A DNA stretch of 64,000 nt from Acanthochromis polyacanthus. Taxonomy: Eukaryota > Chordata > Actinopteri > Pomacentridae. The stretch covers positions 4,730,268-4,794,267 of the forward strand of contig NC_067125.1 in the NCBI RefSeq assembly GCF_021347895.1, written 5' to 3'. The notes below the pieces were generated by a model that saw only the letters and a program-made list of their open reading frames with translations, ran no database searches and was not told the DNA's origin. The stretch's first letter is position 1. Each line of letters opens with the position of its first letter. This document shows positions 1 through 11,405 of the stretch, piece after piece. A program made the position numbers and the translations under genes.

Positions 1-102
1 GTCATGCGGCGCTATAAGACGTCTTTGTTTACACTCTCCAGTTGTACGCCACCTTGGACTGTGCTACATTTGCTAACTTTTTGGTCTTCATTATGACTCC
101 CA

Positions 103-731
103 GGCTGCACAGTGGTATAGTGGTTTGCACTGTCTCCTTGCAGCAAGAAGATCCCCGGTTCAAATCCCGGCCTGGGCCTGGGATCTTTCTGCATGGAGTT
201 TGCATGTTCTCCCTGTGCATGCATGGGTTTTCTCCGGGTACTCCGGCTTCCTCCCACAGTCCAAAAATATGCTGAGGTTAATTGATCACTCTAAATTGTC
301 CATAGGTGTGAATGTGAGTGTGATTGTTTGTCTGTATATGAAGAGTTTATTTGCAAAAACAGGTAACTCGGTTTTATAAATTTTCAGAAAACTCATTTTT
401 TTATTGTTTACTTGAGATAACAACGCTAATAATTTCTTTTTTCTCTATTTTGTCATGTATTTTCTACTGCATGAAATCCACTCAACTTCAGTTTGATTGA
501 TATTATCTCAAGTAAATAATAAAAAAAAGTTTTCTGAAAATTTATCAAAACGGATCTGTTTTTGCAAATGAACTCTTCATATATAGCCCTGTGATAGATT
601 GGTGACCTGTCCAGGGTGTCCCCTGCCTTCACCCGAGTCAGCTGGGATAGACTCCAGCACCCCCCATGACCCTAGTGAGGATAAAGCGGTGTATAGAGGA
701 TGGATGGATGGATGGATGGATGGATGGATGG
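103..731 (+). mobile_element. tRNA-derived SINE with (GGAT)n tail
   Basis: The head has a tRNA-like A box (GTGGTATAGTGG) and B box (GGTTCAAATCC). The body carries the fish-typical TTTGCATGTTCTCCCTGTG and CTTCCTCCCACAGTCC segments, and the 3' end is a GGAT microsatellite (about 698-733). It is flanked by a 13-bp target duplication with one mismatch (90-102 ATTATGACTCCCA, 732-744 ATTGTGACTCCCA). A second, intact copy lies at 47241-47611. This copy is itself interrupted by a 241-bp palindromic MITE. Confidence 0.85.
339..579. mobile_element. Palindromic MITE nested in the SINE
   Basis: The element is 241 bp with inverted termini of about 80 bp. The left arm begins TGAAGAGTTTATTTGC and the right arm ends GCAAATGAACTCTTCA; both carry the inner blocks TTTTCAGAAAACT and TTTACTTGAGATAA. 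TATA flanks both ends (335-338, 580-583), suggesting a TA or TATA duplication. The SINE copy at 47.2 kb reads straight through this point (TCTGTATATGTAGCCC) and so gives the empty site. There is no ORF, so it is non-autonomous; the family is not identified. Confidence 0.85.
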
Positions 732-984
732 ATTGTGACTCCCAAGCGTGATCAAGTAGATCAAGTTGTAAAAACAGTGCAACATATTCAGTTATTTTCT
801 TGTAAAATGACTTTTGTATGCATGAAAGTCGTTGGGATTCATGACTTTTCCAAAGAACTGAACGATATCGTGATGCACGTAACGGCTTTGTTTACGCCAG
901 AGTTCCGACTTTCAGCGAATATCGACTCTGATGTAAGTGGGGGACCCACTGTACACTGAATACTCTCCATTTGTTAAATCATTT

Positions 985-1368
985 CAGTCCAGGGGCCACA
1001 TACAGGACCAGTAAAATCAGAGCATAATAACCTATAGAACTCCAAATGTTCTCCTTTGTTTTACTGAAAAAAAAACGCGTTCTGAAAACTGAAGTTTCTT
1101 GAGAAAAATAAGTGAATTTTCAACAACATTATGTCTCAGTTTATCATTCATAGATCAGTTTGTCTACAAAGTCACAAAACTTATTTACTTTATGATCAAA
1201 ACAGCCTGTCAAGATGTAGATGTTATTTTAAATTTATAGTTTTATGAATTAGAATTCGCAGTCAGTGTCTTCTGTGTAAATTTTACACTTTGTGAAGTCG
1301 TCCCACAGGCCAGATTGGACCCTCTGGAGTGCCGGTTTTGGTCCACGGGCCGCATGTTTGACACCCTG
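985..1368 (-). mobile_element. hAT-like non-autonomous element
   Basis: The right end reads GGGCCGCATGTTTGACACCCTG, which reversed is the CAGGGTGTCAAACATGCGGCC terminus common to vertebrate hAT MITEs. The left end (CCAGGGGCCACATACAGGACC) is decayed. The interior is AT-rich and non-coding. Boundaries are approximate. Confidence 0.55.
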
Positions 1369-1459
1369 ACGTTAAACTGTCAGATCAGATCAAAGCTGCA
1401 GCTTAGTGGCCGAATGTTCTGATGATTAGCAACAGATAAAACCACTAACACTGGCCAGC

Positions 1460-1464
<5 letters not shown>

Positions 1465-1496
<32 letters not shown>

Positions 1497-1506
1497 CTGT
1501 TTCAGC

Positions 1507-1537
<31 letters not shown>
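1465..1537. repeat. (GT)n-(AC)n perfect hairpin
   Basis: A GT array runs into GGCTG, a TTT loop (1500-1502), then CAGCC and an AC array. Positions 1469-1499 and 1503-1533 are perfectly complementary over 31 bp. Simple GT arrays rarely sit back to back with their complement around a unique core, so this is a real inverted structure rather than two chance microsatellites. Confidence 0.9.
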
Positions 1538-1538
<1 letters not shown>

Positions 1539-1744
1539 GGTGTCAACATGTCGCATTAAGCTGCGATAATGAGAGTTTAGAAACACCTTGAAGAGAACTA
1601 ATCTGGAATCAGTGTGTGTGTGTTTGTGTGTACTTTCTCACTGAGGTGTTAATGTGTGGACAGCTGCTGCAGGTTTACACTCACCTCCTGTTTGTTGTGT
1701 TTGGACTCCATCTGTTTCAGACGCAGAAAAAAGCAACAGAAGCT

Positions 1745-2160
1745 GCTTCCTGACTAACAATGATATATTTTATATTTAATTATGATTATAAAACGCTTCT
1801 GTAAATAGAAATGTTTTCACACGTATGAATTTCACATCTTTTTGTGAAGTTTTGGTCTCACTTCCACTGAGGTGTTTAATGAAGTTCAGACTCTGAACAT
1901 TATTTTTGAAAACCTGTTTTCACTTATCACAGATGAGCTTAGTAAACGTCTTTGTTATAGAATCATTTGAAAATATTGCATTAGCTTCGGTTGACAGTAA
2001 CGTAGGACGTTGTTTCCTCTCTGACCTCTGGACTGTAAAGATGAGTCATAAAACATGAACTTTTCCTCCATTTCTGTTTAATGATTATGAAGATGAGATC
2101 TGATTCTGTTCCTGAGTAAATAAAATAATTTCGTTCTAACGTTTTTCTCTGTTTGTCTTC
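1745..2160. other. AT-rich unique sequence
   Basis: I see no ORF, repeat or RNA gene here. The last 30 bases (TTCTAAC branch-point-like motif, then a T-rich tract and TCTTCAG) look like the 3' end of an intron. Confidence 0.4.
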
Positions 2161-2162
2161 AG

Positions 2163-2230
2163 GCTGCAGATAAAAAAACTGACTGACTGAAGTTTCTGTT
2201 GGAGGAGCGACGACGACACGACGTTAACAG
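2163..2230 (+). other. Candidate non-coding 5' UTR exon
   Basis: The acceptor side has a good branch-point-like TTCTAAC, a pyrimidine tract and CTTCAG|GC. The donor side is AACAG|GTCAGC. The 68 nt between them carry stops in all frames, so any role would be 5' UTR. It could be an upstream leader exon of pak1, about 19 kb before the first coding exon, since mammalian PAK1 starts with non-coding exons. Nothing ties it directly to pak1, and it may be chance. Confidence 0.3.
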
Positions 2231-2302
2231 GTCAGCTGATGTTTATATCTTTAAACTTTGAGAAACTGATGTTTGTGGGGATTCTGTACTTTGCTCAGAG
2301 GC

Positions 2303-2952
2303 AGCGGCAGCATCATGACATGAAGCATGGTGGTGGCAGCATCATGACGTGAAGCATGGTGGTGGCAGCATCATGACGTGAAGCATGGTGGAGGCAGCAT
2401 CATGACGTGAAGCATGGTGGAGGCAGCATCATGACGTGAAGCATGGTGGTGGCAGCATCATGACGTGAAGCACGGTGGTGGCAGCATCATGACGTGAAGC
2501 ACGGTGGTGGCACCATCATGACGTGAAGCACGGTGGTGGCAGCATCATGATGTGAAGCACGGTGGAGGCAGCATCATGACGTGAAGCATGGTGGTGGCAG
2601 CATCATGACGTGAAGCATGGTGGTGGCAGCATCATGATGTGAAGCATGGTGGAGGCAGCATCATGACGTGAAGCATGGTGGTGGCAGCATCATGACGTGA
2701 AGCATGGTGGAGGCAGCATCATGACGTGAAGCATGGTGGTGGCAGCATCATGACGTGAAGCATGGTGGAGGCAGCATCATGACGTGAAGCACGGTGGTGG
2801 CAGCATCATGACGTGAAGCACGGTGGTGGCAGCATCATGACGTGAAGCACGGTGGTGGCACCATCATGACGTGAAGCATGGTGGTGGCAGCATCATGATA
2901 TGAAGCATGGTGGAGGCAGCATCATGATGTGAAGCACGGTGGAGGCAGCATC
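2303..2952. repeat. 29-bp minisatellite, about 22 units
   Basis: The unit is GAAGCATGGTGGTGGC followed by AGCATCATGACGT. Variants are C/T in GCAYGG, GGTGG/GGAGG and TGACGTG/TGATGTG. In one frame the unit reads K-H-G-G-G-S-I-M, the conserved block next to the first catalytic Asp in Tc1-like transposases, so the array seems to have grown from a transposase gene fragment. The 29-bp period is not a multiple of three, so the array itself does not code. Confidence 0.9.
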
Positions 2953-3228
2953 ATTATCCAACATTACAGTGAAACAGTTTGACTCTTTGGTTTGGAATAA
3001 ATGAGACAACAGAAACTATATTAAAGGTGGAGTTTGCTGATAGTTGCTATTGCGCTAGTTAGCATGTTTAGCTAGTTAGCTTGTTGCTGCTGGTGGAGAA
3101 TAGATATGATTATTGAATCTGGATCAGACTTTCTGATCTACCTGTATCTGGCTGCAGTTGAAGTTTGACATTTTGGATATTTATGTTTTTTTATGGTTAA
3201 CATATAAAATAATAATAACAATAATAAT

Positions 3229-3576
3229 GGATTAGATTTCTATAGTGCTTTTCAAGACACCCAAAGCGCTTTACAATAAATCAATTTTTCATTCGCTCAC
3301 ACATTCTCACTCTGGTGGTGGTAAGCTACATTTGTAGCCACAGCTGCCCTGGGGCAGACTGACGGAAGCGTGGCTGCCAATCCACGCCTACGGCCCCTCC
3401 GACCACCTCCAACATTCACACACATTCATACACCAGTGAAGAGCACTGGAGGCAAGGCGGGTAAAGTGTCTTGCCCAAGGACACAACAGCACATGACTAG
3501 GCGAGAGCGGGAATCGACCCGCCGACCCTTCGATCATTGGACGACCCGCTCTACCACCTGACCCACAGCCGCCCAC
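3229..3576 (-). mobile_element. tRNA-headed SINE, minus strand
   Basis: Read on the minus strand it starts GGGCGGCTGTGGGTCAGG, with an A box GTGGTAGAGCGGG and a B box GGGTCGATTCC. It continues through CTTGGGCAAGACACTTTACCC and ends in AAAGCGCTTTGGGTG and an ATT-rich tail (about 3205-3228). This is a teleost SINE of a different family from the 0.1 and 47.2 kb copies. I could not fix the target duplication because both flanks are ATT-rich. Confidence 0.8.
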
Positions 3577-3579
3577 AAA

Positions 3580-4430
3580 ATCTGTTTATTATTATTATAA
3601 TTTTTTACCATTTATTTACTTTATTTTTTACAGTTTTGACCTGATTTTTTTTAGGGTTACCATGTAAATTAATACTTATTTTTTTCTTTTATTTCACAAA
3701 TTGCCATCTAAATTTACCAAAACAGAGAAAAACTATAAATTAATAGTAAGTTGTTCAAAGAATTACAGTTAAATTTGAAAGCACAAGTGTTCATCATTTG
3801 ATTATTTATCACCCTGAAGATGTTCGTTTAGTCATTAGATGATTTCGTGAGGAACCAAGCAGAACCTCTGTGTTCCTCATTATGTAAGTCAGTGGTGGTG
3901 GGATTTCCCATCATGCACTGCAGCGTCCATTATTGATGGTGAGGGGCGGAGTCTAGTGGGGGAGGAGAGTTTCCATTCATATTTAATGTTCTGCTGCAGT
4001 GTTCATTCATTTATAAAGTGTGAATGGAGGAGGAGAAATCTTCTATAACGGTGAATAATCTCAGAAAAAATTCATGAAAAATGACTGAAAAAACATTTTA
4101 TGTCGTTAAAATTTATGCTTCTGTGCAACAACAAAGAGGTTCTGAAGGAAATAAAATGCGACCAGATGACATTTTACGTCTTTTATCCTCCATCCGGTGA
4201 TCAGAGGATTAATTTATAGATAAATGAAAGCAGAAATTTTTTAAAAATACAAAAAACTCGACATGTTGATGCAGAAATCGTTTCTAGATATTGATTTGCG
4301 GCGTTATAGTTTAATAAAGATGACGGTTACGTGATTATATACATCAATAAAGGATTATCTTATCTTATTTATGTAAAATGAAATCTGTAAAAATAACAGC
4401 AGAACAGAAACCGACACCATATTGCACTAC
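3580..4430. other. AT-rich intronic or flanking DNA
   Basis: There is no supportable gene or repeat. The only GC-balanced part is about 3840-4030, which has no exon signals that I trust. Confidence 0.4.
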
Positions 4431-4435
4431 CACCA

Positions 4436-4790
4436 GTAATTTTTATATATTTTATTTATTCTACTTAATTTTATTTATACCATATTTTGGTCCTTTTTTA
4501 AATATTTTTTTTAAATATTTTTTTATTCTACTTAATTTTAATTATACTGTATTTTGGTCCTTTTTTAAATATATTTTTATATATTTTATTTATTCTACTT
4601 AATTTTAATTATACCGTATTTTGGTCCTTTTTTAAATATGTTATTATATATTTTATTTATTCTACTTAATTTTGTTTATACCATATTTTGGTCATTTTTT
4701 AAAATATATTTTTACATATTTTATTTATTCTACTTTATTTCATTTATGCTGTATTTTGGTCCTTTTTTAGAATTTATTTTTATCTATTTT
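4436..4790. repeat. Degenerate AT-rich tandem repeat, period about 65 bp
   Basis: Five units share ATTTTATTTATTCTACTT and ATTTTGGTCCTTTTTTA (landmarks near 4490, 4553, 4618, 4687, 4754). Open frames here are repeat artefacts. Confidence 0.75.
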
Positions 4791-4799
4791 CTTTTCTTT

Positions 4800-5640
4800 A
4801 CTTTAAAATATGGATAGTTGGTGGGGACATTGTTTTTTTTTTTACATAAATAATAATGTAATTTGAAATAATATATAATAATAATAATAAAAATTAAATT
4901 AAATCTTTTTAGTGTTTTCACTAGTTTTTTTTTGGTAATTTAACAAAACTGAGAAAAGCTCTGTAACGTTAAGAGAATTAGTCATTTTTTAGTCCTCAAT
5001 ATACGTCCTATTTCTTCCAGATAACAGCATTTACTTGTAAAATACTGATATTTCTGCTGATTAAAGCACAATAAATTAGTAATAATTTGATTTTTCCAAA
5101 GATTAAAGCTACTAAACTTGTGTTTTCTCGTCCGTGTGGCTCTGTGTCGACTACAGTGTGATTATTCTTTCATTCGGTGGAGTCTTTAATTCATTACTGA
5201 GTCGTTTCTAAAGGAGCTGACGATGTTTAAGAGAATAAAGCTGAGAGACGTTTGTTGAGTGCAAAATGTTTTGGTGTAAATTCTTCTGCTCGGTCTCTTT
5301 ATTTGTGAATCAGGGGTTCAGTTTCTCTTTTGTCTTCTTCCTTCACGCTCCGTCTTTGTGGATCAGATTCTTCTTTTATTCTGCTTTTCTTTCGATGATT
5401 TCTTCTTTCTTCCACGCGATGAACAGAAAACTTTCCACTCGGATTAAACGCAGTAGAAGATGACGAGACGAGACAAAGACGGAGAAGAAAAGACAGAAAT
5501 GTTTGGTCTCTGTTACAGTCTGAGTGAATATTTATCAACTTATTCTTGTTTTCTGGCTTTCATTCTTCACGTTTCTTTGATTGTTTGATTAGTCGTTGTG
5601 AAAATTGTGCAGATTTTAATTTACATGAACAAATTTAAAC
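4800..5640. other. Unremarkable AT-rich DNA
   Basis: I see no coding, RNA or clear mobile-element signature. The short open frames on both strands at 5266-5538 resemble no protein that I know. Confidence 0.4.
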
Positions 5641-6345
5641 TAGACAAAATTAAATATTGGAACTGAAAAATGTGGAGAAAAAATGAAATATTGCGCCTGA
5701 AGAACAAGATTAAATGAAATATTGAACTGAAACATGAAATAAAAATTAAATATTGTACCTGAAAAACCTAAAAATATTGCAAATGAAAATTTTGATTAAA
5801 TGAAAAATTGAACCTGAAAAATTATATTAAATGAAATATTACAAATGGAAAATGAGTAAATATTGCTGCTAAAAGTTAGATTAAATGAAATATTGCACCT
5901 GAAGAACTAGATTAATTGAAATATTGAACTGAAACATGAAAAATTAAATATTGCACCTGAAGAAACAGATTCTATTAAATGTTGCACCTTAAAAAAATGT
6001 AATTAAAATTGCAACAGAAAAATATCATAAAAATAAAATATTGCACATGAAAAATGAGATTAAAAATGAAATACTGCACGTGAAAAAACCTAAAGATGAA
6101 ATACTGCAACTGAAAAAGCATGAAAAGGGTTTATTGAACCTGAAAAATGAGATTAAATCGAAATGTTGCACCTGAAAAAACATAGAAATGAAATTTTGCT
6201 TCTGAAAAATGAGATTAAATGAAATATTACACATGAAGATTTTGATAAAAAATTAAATATCAAAACTGAAATGCCATGAAAACGGTTAATTGAACCTGAA
6301 AAATTAGATTAAGCGAAATATTGCACATGAAAAAAATACAAAAAA
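5640..6345. repeat. Degenerate GAAATATTGCACCTGAAAAA array
   Basis: A unit of about 25-30 bp, GAAATATTGCACCTG plus AAAAATGAGATTAAAT, is repeated more than 20 times with heavy decay. The same unit recurs at 12785-13115 and as a short array at 39370-39530, and single remnants flank the SINE at 47.2 kb. Confidence 0.8.
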
Positions 6346-6349
6346 TGTG

Positions 6350-8215
6350 ATGGGAAACAATGAAATGGACTAAAACTGAGACTTAACCAGCTGAAAGAAA
6401 ACCAACTAAAGTAGTTGTTCTAAACTCTGGAGGTTTGTAGGTCGGCTTCCTGCTGATGTGATGAGATGAGTTCAGGCTCCACTGGTTTACTGGATAAACT
6501 GGGTCGAGATTAAAGTCCGACTGTCAACCCGAACAAGCGTCAGACTCCAGATTGGGAATAAAACTCAATAATTCCTCCACAACGAGCCAATATTCAGGAA
6601 CAGACTCTTCTTTCTGGTTTATTCATTACTGACGGACAAACGGTTTATCCTCGGAGTACGTGGTAAAAGATTCGTGTCCGATTAGAGTCTTGATTCAATC
6701 CGTCACAAGAGGAATCGACTCGAGGATGTTTCCTTCATTGGAATTATTGTTTGTAGATCAGCAGACTTTGTTCAACATCAGAGCTGAGATGAGAATGGAG
6801 TTTCTCTGTTTCTGTTTTGGACATTTTGCAGAAAGACTTGATTTGTTCGTCGTTTCAGTTTTCGTTCTTTGTGTAAAACAGTGAGTTTAGATTCAACAGC
6901 TGCTCGTCTGATGGAGGGAAGTTCTTCTAAAAGGCTTTAAAATGAGACTTTCATTAAAAAAAACGGTTGTATTTACACAGAGATGTGGCCGCCCATTCAT
7001 TCATTCATTCATTGAGCGGTAAACGATGCTGCGGATCAGATAAATGATCTCAGTGGGAGGAAACCACGTTGATTATGTATATTTGTTTAACCACACACTC
7101 TCTTTCTCTGAGGCGTGGCTGAGCAGATGGCTGGATGGAGGTTTTCAGATGATTTCCTACAATAAGCTGCATAATCAATGAGCTGCAGACACTTAATCAC
7201 AGCCTCGACTCTTTTTTTGTTTTTGCCGCAGAAAAGCTGGAAATGAGAAAAAAAATCAGTCAGGAAAATCAAATATTCAACTCAGGTCTGTTTGCTTTGG
7301 TAAAATGATTCATTAAAGTGTACACCTAAGGAATATTTGCATTTTTTGTGCTGCCAGTCGTCCACGTGTTTAAGCAAAAACAACACAGTGATGTAAAACC
7401 CAGAACAATACAGGGATTTTCTCAAGTAAGAATTATGTTGTGTGTTTTTTATTTTATTAATCTGTTGATTATTTTGTCAATTAAAAAATTAGAAAACAGC
7501 AAAAAAAATGTCATTTTTTGGCAACAAATGTGAAGTTTAGTAACATAAAGGAGGAAATAAACTGAAAATATTCACATTTAGGAAACTGGAAACAAAGTTT
7601 AGATGTTAAAGTGACAAATCAAAGTAGTTGGTGTTTAATAGTAGAAAACCGTAGAAAGTCAGGTTTCTGTTAAATACTTTGAATACATAGTCTGCAAATA
7701 ATGTTTTTATTAATAAGAATCTGTAGATTAAACATCTAAAAGTATGTAACTTGTCCGTTCCTGCAGGACTTTCTTACTTCCTTGACTGAAATCCGTCATC
7801 GAATGCTTTGTTTCGTCCCAGAAATTGATCAAAAATATTCGATTTTGCATTACTAGCGAACAAAAGGCTCCAAATAAATAAATAAAACAGCAACTCTACT
7901 GGGAAACTAAATAAAGATCGTATTCTGCACTACAAAAACAACTTTGTGCTGAAAATTCTGCATAAAAATGCATCTTGGAAGATAATTTCCTGTTTCAGAG
8001 ACAGAAGTTTGGATGGTAAATGAATGAGACTTAAATTTAATTAATAAATCAATAAAATAAGCTGGAACTTCCAGGTATTTGTTTTGATTTCCGTCGTATT
8101 GATCGTGTTTCTAATCAGCTGTAAAATCGACTCCTGAGTTTCAAAAGTCTGAGAAGAAACCTGAAGCACAAAGGATTGTGGGTAAACTGAGAGCAGGAAT
8201 GTGACATCGGATCAG
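6350..8215. other. Largely unique non-coding DNA
   Basis: No gene is visible. Positions 6980-7260 are less AT-rich, with homeodomain-type TAATCA/TAATCAATG motifs and a GATGATTTCC core. They look more like preserved sequence than the decayed surroundings. Confidence 0.35.
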
Positions 8216-8218
8216 GGA

Positions 8219-8295
8219 TTATGGTCTGTCGTCACCTATTATGGTCTGTCTGCGCCTATTATGGTCTGTCTGCACTTATTATGGTCTGTCTGACG
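8219..8295. repeat. 22-bp tandem repeat, 4 copies
   Basis: Four near-identical copies of TATTATGGTCTGTCTGCRCC in tandem. Confidence 0.85.
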
Positions 8296-8379
8296 TTCCC
8301 TTGGGCAAGATACCGTCCACTGCAGAGGGTTTACTGGTGTTGTGAGGGCCGGAAACACAAACTACAGCAGAAATCTGTA

Positions 8380-9565
8380 AAATTCAGGTTAAAGATTTGA
8401 TTTAAGTCTCCAGAAAGTTTATATTCACAGATGGAAACACAACTTTTTGTGTTTGTACTTATGTTTACTCATGAGGACTCACTTGTCCTTTGGAGACAAG
8501 ACAAAAGAAATCATCGAATTCCAGGTGAAGACTTGGTTTAAGGTTGAGTTTGGATTGAGGATTGAGTCTCTAGGAATGAAAATAAGGTGAATTAAAGAGA
8601 TGGAAACACAACTTTGTGTTTGCTCATACTTGTTTGTACTTATCTGATGAGGACTCGCTGGTGTTTTGGAAACGAGACAAAAGAAATCATTGAGTTTTGG
8701 GTGAAGACTTGGTTTAAGGTTGAGTTTGAGTCAAAGCTGAGTCTCTAGGAATGAATGGAAGTTAATGTAAAGAGGTGTGTGTGTTTCTACATGTGTTTAC
8801 AAGTGTTGTGAGGACTTTCTTGTGTTTTTGGACAAGAGAAAATTAAATTTCAGGGTGAAAACTTAGTTTGTGTTAGAATTGTGTCTTTATAAAAGTCATG
8901 TAAAGTAAAGAAGTGTAAACACACCTTGGCGTTTGTGAGGACTCACTTTGTTCTTTTAGAAACTAAAGAAGAAATTATAGAAAAAAATCACTGAATTTTA
9001 GGTGAAAACTTTAAGGTTGAGTTTTAGTTGAGCTTGTGTCTCTAGAAATGAACTTAAGTCACTGTAAATGTTTGCTAAAATTATGAGGACTCTTGGGTTT
9101 TGGCACCAAAACGATTGAGTTTTAGGGTGAAACTTAGTTTAAGGTTGAGTTTGGGTCAAAGTTGTGTCTCAAAAAATGAATGAAGTTCAAGTGAAGAGAC
9201 TGAAACATGCATGCGTGTGTGAATCATTGGATTTCAGGGTGAAGACTTGTTTTGGGTTGAGGTGGTATTTCTAGGAATGAATGTGAATCATTAGAAAGTA
9301 AAACGAGACGAGACACACCTTAGAGTTGTTGTGCGTGTGTTTGTTGATGTGTTTACTGCTGTTGTGAGGACTTTGTTGTGTTTTGAGAACAAAGAAATGA
9401 TTGAATTTCAGTGTAAAAACTGAGTTTAAGCTTAAGTTCGTGTTAAAGTCGTATCTCTAGGAATGAAAATAAGTTAATGTAAGTTGCTTGTTTGTACTTA
9501 TCTTGTGAGGACTCCCTGGTGTTTGGAAGACAAAATATCAGATTATAGCAGAAATCATTGAAGAT
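8380..9565. repeat. Degenerate tandem repeat of about 120-200 bp
   Basis: At least seven copies share GTGAGGACTCACTTG, GAAATCATTGAATTTCAGG, GGTTTAAGGTTGAGTTTG and GAGTCTCTAGGAATGAA in the same order. A further diverged copy sits in pak1 intron 10 near 34945-35065. The origin is unknown and it is non-coding. Confidence 0.75.
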
Positions 9566-9582
9566 CACGATGAAGATTTAGA

Positions 9583-9590
9583 GTGTGTGT

Positions 9591-9634
<44 letters not shown>

Positions 9635-9905
9635 ACCCCCTGCTAGTGTACAGTCTGTTATTTAGTCACGCTCTCTCTCTTTTCTTTTGTCCACTCTGTC
9701 CATCTCTTTCCGTCTTTTCTTTCTTCATGTTTTCACTCTTTATTATTTTTATCTTTGTTCCCTCTCGGCTTCGTTCATGCAGAATTAAACCAACCATCCC
9801 CCTCTTTCTCCTCCTCGTCGATGCTTTATTTAATGTTTGGCCACGTCCTCCTCTTCAAAATTACCATCTGTCCCTCACACACACACACATACACACACAC
9901 ACACT
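9583..9905. repeat. (GT)n, pyrimidine tract, (AC)n
   Basis: A GT/GC array at 9583-9635, a C/T-rich stretch, then an AC array at about 9880-9903. The 111-residue open frame across it is low-complexity and not a gene. Confidence 0.85.
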
Positions 9906-10279
9906 GATTACCACCTGACTGAACAGTCTAATTGTGCTGAGCAGCCTCTTCTCACATGTGATTGATCGTTAATGGGAGTGTGTGTTGGTCAGCTGGAGGA
10001 CGACGGTTTTAAAGCAACTCACTGGAAAATGTTTGTTTGTGTATCGTAAACAACATGGTGCCAGAGGACGGAGATGCAAACAAATCTAATGTCAGTAGTT
10101 TATGGTTTCTTTGTTCACCCAGCAGCTCCTCATTTTTCATTTCATATAAAGTCCTGGAAACAACAAACCCATGTGTTAAAGTAGAGAGAACTCCTAAAGG
10201 CCTTCTGTGTAGTATTAAAAAGTTATAATGCCATGAATAAGTAGAGTTTCTGTCATAAATTGTGAAAAATTAAATGTGC

Positions 10280-11405
10280 AACATCATCTGTAGAAATATG
10301 TTTCCCCATGCTGAGTGTATCTTCCAACAACTTGGTCCTCTGCTCACGGTTTTAGAGCCGAGCTGCATTTATTTATTGATCCATTGTGTTTTGTTCCAAT
10401 GTCTAAATATAATAGTCTAAGACAGTATCAAAAGTTACATTAAATGGTCAGAAATGAGTCAAAAAAGGTCCAAAATAACCTGAAACTTATCCAAGATAAC
10501 CAAAAAAATGTCCAAACGACTCAGGAATCGCATGAAAACTCTCCAAAATTAGTTGAAACTAATTACAAACAACTCAAAATGTGTTTTAAATGACAATTTT
10601 TGAGTCAGTTTGAACAAATTTAGTCCAGTTTTGAGTCTTTGCTCGTCATCTGCAGAAAGATGTTTCACCATGCTGAATGTATCTTCCAACAACGTGCTCC
10701 TCTGTTCATGGTTTCTGAGCCATACTGACTTTATTTTATTGATCCAGTAGGTTTTATATTCCTCCTAGTCAAAAATTGTCCAAAATGATTTAAAAACTCG
10801 TCAGAATGTGGAAAAAGGCTCAAAATGTGTCCGAACTGACTCAAGAATTATGCACAATGACTCTAAAATTAGTTGAAACTAGATGAGCCCTCAGTAGAGG
10901 GCAGAACCACGCCCTCTACTGGCCAAAACCCTGTCCTCCCCATACAAATGATGCAATATGTATCAATCTTGATCATCGTACGTATCTCCCTTCCTACTTG
11001 ATCTGCTGACCTGTAACTCCACAACTGAGCAGGGGACCTTAGACTGATCTTCAGTGCCAAGTTTGATTAGCCTGACTTCAGCACTTGCAGAGATATCGTA
11101 ACGGACATACACACATACATACATACATACATGCATACTTACCCAGCCAGCCAGATACCGCACCGAATGCAGTAACCACACTGACGTTCATCAGGCGTGG
11201 TTAATTAATGAAAAATCACACATTTTTTGTTTTTATGGACAATGTGAGTAATTGTAGTCAAGAATTTAAACATTTTGAACAAATTTAGTCCAGTTTTGGG
11301 TCTCTGCTCATCATCTATAGAAAGATGTTTCACCATGCTGAATGTATCTCCAACATCTTGCTCCTCTGTTCACTGTTTCTGAGCCGAGCTGCATTTATTT
11401 TAGGA
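10280..11405. repeat. Higher-order repeat, about 350 bp, three copies
   Basis: Three copies (near 10280, 10640 and 11300) share AAAGATGTTTCACCATGCTG, GTATCTTCCAACAACTTG and GAGCCGAGCTGCATTT. Between them lie reverse-orientation units of the GAGTCATTTTGGACA satellite (TCCAAAATGACTCAA). The interval before the third copy is split by an insertion at about 10880-11205. Confidence 0.7.
10880..11205 (-). mobile_element. Unclassified interspersed repeat
   Basis: It interrupts the local higher-order repeat after GTTGAAACTA. On the minus strand it begins near ACCACGCCTGATGAACG and contains TCTGGCTGGCTGG, an ATGT microsatellite and CCAAGTTTGATTAGCC in complement. It ends at GAGGGCGTGGTTCTGCCCTC. It has the look of a short retroposon but I cannot name the family. 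Confidence 0.5.

Larger units (their letters stand above)
1..957 (+). mobile_element. Outer interspersed repeat, interrupted by a SINE
   Basis: Positions 1-102 and 745-957 together match, in reverse orientation, the uninterrupted repeat at about 50533-50930. Shared landmarks are GTTGTACGCCA, TTTGCTAACTTT, CACGTAACGGCTTTGTTTAC and the terminal GGGGGACCCACTGTA / CAGGGGGTCCTGGGG. The copy starts before the window. It is an unclassified, probably DNA-type repeat and contains no coding potential that I can see. The second copy serves as an empty-site reference for the SINE inserted here. Confidence 0.7.

Noticed and set aside
103..170. A functional tRNA gene
   Set aside because: A and B boxes are present but the fold is incomplete and the sequence continues into a SINE body with target duplications.
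2163..2952. CRISPR-like array (29-bp units)
   Set aside because: Units are contiguous with no unique spacers, the DNA is vertebrate, and the unit derives from a Tc1 transposase; it is a minisatellite.
10963..11181. Minus-strand frame MWLLHSVRYLAGWVSMHV as a secreted peptide
   Set aside because: It covers an interspersed repeat with an ATGT microsatellite; hydrophobic start is coincidental.
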